Positions 62,555 to 64,000 of a DNA stretch of 64,000 nucleotides are shown here, piece after piece. The position numbers and the translations under genes were made by a program. Location of the stretch: assembly GCF_003688405.1 (NCBI RefSeq), contig NZ_REFC01000014.1, positions 248,001 to 312,000 of the forward strand, written 5' to 3'. Each line of letters opens with the position of its first letter. Position 1 is the first letter of the stretch. Source of the stretch: Ulvibacter antarcticus. Its GTDB lineage: Bacteria; Bacteroidota; Bacteroidia; Flavobacteriales; Flavobacteriaceae. The notes beneath the pieces are model-generated. The model made no database searches. It was not told where the DNA came from and worked only from the letters and a program-made list of their open reading frames with translations.

Positions 62555-63553
62555 ATGAGAAAAGTGATTTTAAGCGCTGCGGCGCTAATGTGCGGATCTT
62601 TAATGATGGCACAATTTAATGTGAGTGATGTCAATTCTGTGGGGAACGGAAATTCTTCAATGGTGTCACAAACAGGATTATCTAATGATTCTGATGTAGA
62701 TCAGATTGGAAACAACAATGGTTCGACAGTTGCGCAGTCTGGTATTACAAATACTTCAGTGGTAATTCAAGGGTTCTCTAGTGACGGTAACCTGAGTGAT
62801 GTTGCACAAACCGGTGATGATAACGATTCTTTTGTATGGCAGGATGGCGATAGTAATGGAAGTTCTGTAATTCAAAACGGTGATGATAATGATTCGTATG
62901 TGGATCAATGGGGAGATTCTAATAACAGCGATGTAGATCAAATTGGAAATCTAAATAGTTCTACAGTATTGCAAGGCTATGGTCCTGGCAACAGCAATTT
63001 TAGTGATGTTTTACAACAAGGTAACCGAAACGATTCTGATGTTCTTCAGGATGGGGATGGAAATTTTTCTGTAGTTTTTCAAGTAGGTAATAGAAACGAT
63101 TCTGATACTAATCAAATTGGAAATGGGAATAGCTCTACTGTCATTGAGGTTGGTAATAGAAATACGTCTACCGTTGATCAAACTGGAATAAGCAATTATG
63201 CATATCTAGTTCAGGATGGAAACAACAATGTATCGGATGTAGATCAAATAGGAGATTTAAACTATTCGGCTGCTTTTCAAACCGGAAACAGAAACAGTTC
63301 TGTTGTTTTACAGGATGGTGTTTTAAACTTCTCTTATGTAACTCAGGACGGTAATGACAACATTTCAGATGTATCTCAAGATGGATTCGACAACGATTCT
63401 AATGTAGATCAAAATGGTCCACGAAATGATAGTATGGTAAATCAACTAGGTGATTTTAATACAAGTGATGTAATGCAAACAGGTAATGACCATGTGAGTA
63501 CTGTAAACCAAATTGGGAACAGTAATGGTTCTACAGTTACACAAAGTAACTAA
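62555..63553 (+). CDS. Curlin-like amyloid fibre protein with 27 eleven-residue repeats
   Basis: The 332-residue protein has a signal peptide (MRKVILSAAALMCGSLMMAQ); from residue 24 the whole chain is a tandem array of SxVxQxGxxNx units. I count 27 full repeats and a final partial one, with two slightly longer units (13 and 14 residues, residues 68-80 and 136-149). Each pair equals one 22-residue curlin turn, as in CsgA/CsgB, giving a stack of about 13 beta turns. It is very rich in Asn, Asp, Ser and Gln and has one Cys, in the signal. Secretion genes (csgG/E/F) are not in the window but may follow. Confidence 0.88.
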   Translation: MRKVILSAAALMCGSLMMAQFNVSDVNSVGNGNSSMVSQTGLSNDSDVDQIGNNNGSTVAQSGITNTSVVIQGFSSDGNLSDVAQTGDDNDSFVWQDGDSNGSSVIQNGDDNDSYVDQWGDSNNSDVDQIGNLNSSTVLQGYGPGNSNFSDVLQQGNRNDSDVLQDGDGNFSVVFQVGNRNDSDTNQIGNGNSSTVIEVGNRNTSTVDQTGISNYAYLVQDGNNNVSDVDQIGDLNYSAAFQTGNRNSSVVLQDGVLNFSYVTQDGNDNISDVSQDGFDNDSNVDQNGPRNDSMVNQLGDFNTSDVMQTGNDHVSTVNQIGNSNGSTVTQSN

Positions 63554-63592
63554 ACAACTAAGTAACTTCATTAACCAGATTATTCGGTTAAA

Positions 63593-63650
63593 ATCAAGGG
63601 CTTTCTTCGGAAGGCCCTTTTTTTGTTTACTTCGGAAAGCCTTCCGAAGT
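63593..63650 (+). terminator. Terminator of the curlin-like gene plus second hairpin of inverted octamers
   Basis: The first 36 bases are identical to 62123-62158, including the TTCG tetraloop stem and T-run. CTTCGGAAA and TTCCGAAG at 63630-63649 then form a second hairpin, a variant of the one at 62162-62181. Confidence 0.9.
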
Positions 63651-64000
63651 GAAACAAATTATTTGACTATTTAAGATGTTTAAATTTGAAATTATTCGAA
63701 CCAATTGGTTCTTTTTTAATAAAAAGTCCTTCACCAAATAGCTGTTTTTGTTTAGTTTTTACCTTTAAAAGCTTAAACATTTAAGATTTATAGAAAGATT
63801 AACATATGCTTAAAAATGAGGATTCGGAGTAGTTCGACGTTTATTTAATTCAGAATAACTGCCATTTTAAAAAATATTACTCAGTGTTTTCCTACAAGAC
63901 GAAAATAATAATGTTACAGGCCATTGAGTGATGTAAAAGTGACCATTATTTTTTGCATATTTGAACTGTTTTTAATCCTAATCTCTGAGGGATTTAAAAA
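63651..64000. other. Gene-free right edge
   Basis: These 350 bases are AT-rich. I see no reading frame, RNA gene or clear promoter here. This is probably the upstream region of a gene beyond the window. Confidence 0.5.

Noticed and set aside
62690-63540. DNA-level minisatellite inside the curlin gene
   Set aside because: The 33-base periodicity comes from the protein repeat. The codons vary between copies, so selection is on the protein, not a recent DNA expansion.

Overview
The window is a stretch of chromosome from a member of the Bacteroidetes, almost certainly a marine-type Flavobacteriaceae. The evidence is low GC, type IX secretion (T9SS) C-terminal sorting domains, TAnnTTTG promoter boxes in place of ordinary -10 boxes, weak ribosome binding sites with several TTG starts, type III glutamine synthetase, a long disordered insertion in Rho, and many lineage-typical families (DUF4293, DUF1573, DUF1599, BT_3928-like). 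The genus cannot be fixed from the sequence. No phage, plasmid or CRISPR was seen; most genes are core housekeeping, with small repeat-rich intergenic islands.

Layout. 1-4750 (minus): a tryptophan/kynurenine degradation operon, kynU-kmo-ridA-esterase-aldehyde dehydrogenase, whose last gene runs off the left edge. 5002-11877: a secreted vanadium-type haloperoxidase/PAP2 protein with a T9SS tag, a lipoprotein, an Fe-S/CDGSH protein plus GNAT pair, two tiny membrane/lipoprotein genes, a methyltransferase, an LRR-like lipoprotein and MsrA. 11987-21154: a coiled-coil protein that has lost its zinc ligands, a NIF3-like protein, LpxK, a TPR hybrid histidine kinase, GAPDH, LipA, an ECF sigma factor and a glycosyltransferase. 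21246-30668: FAS1 lipoprotein, MurB, aminotransferase, secreted aspartyl protease, DUF1573, ValS, Apt, tRNA-Arg and ClpS. 30759-41805: PrmA, TpiA, thioredoxin-like protein, ABC permease, DoxX-like protein, a four-helix-bundle gene inside an inverted-repeat unit, FolP, CdaA, ABC exporter, TruA and a phosphoesterase. 41916-49971: DUF4293, Rho, two T9SS cargo proteins and a C-terminal remnant of a third, M14 carboxypeptidase, Nudix, PyrE and an SRPBCC-like protein. 50331-55943: BirA, RsfS, FtsH, and a LUD-CdsA-Psd-ACBP phospholipid cluster. 55956-64000: a BlaI/BlaR1-like pair with twin operators, a Ca/Na antiporter, a heptamer tandem repeat, glutamine synthetase III and a curlin-like amyloid protein made of 27 eleven-residue repeats.

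The most striking non-genic signal is the octamer TTCCGAAG (reverse complement CTTCGGAA). I counted by eye about 50 copies over the two strands, and 59 copies of its 7-base core, where chance would give one or two. It occurs in genes in both orientations and more than one reading frame, and as inverted pairs behind terminators. This is how DNA-uptake sequences behave in Neisseria and Pasteurellaceae, and I know of none described for this phylum. Other structured DNA includes heptamer tandem repeats in intergenic gaps, three families of palindromic repeats, a duplicated terminator module on both sides of the curlin gene, and a copied tRNA 3' end.
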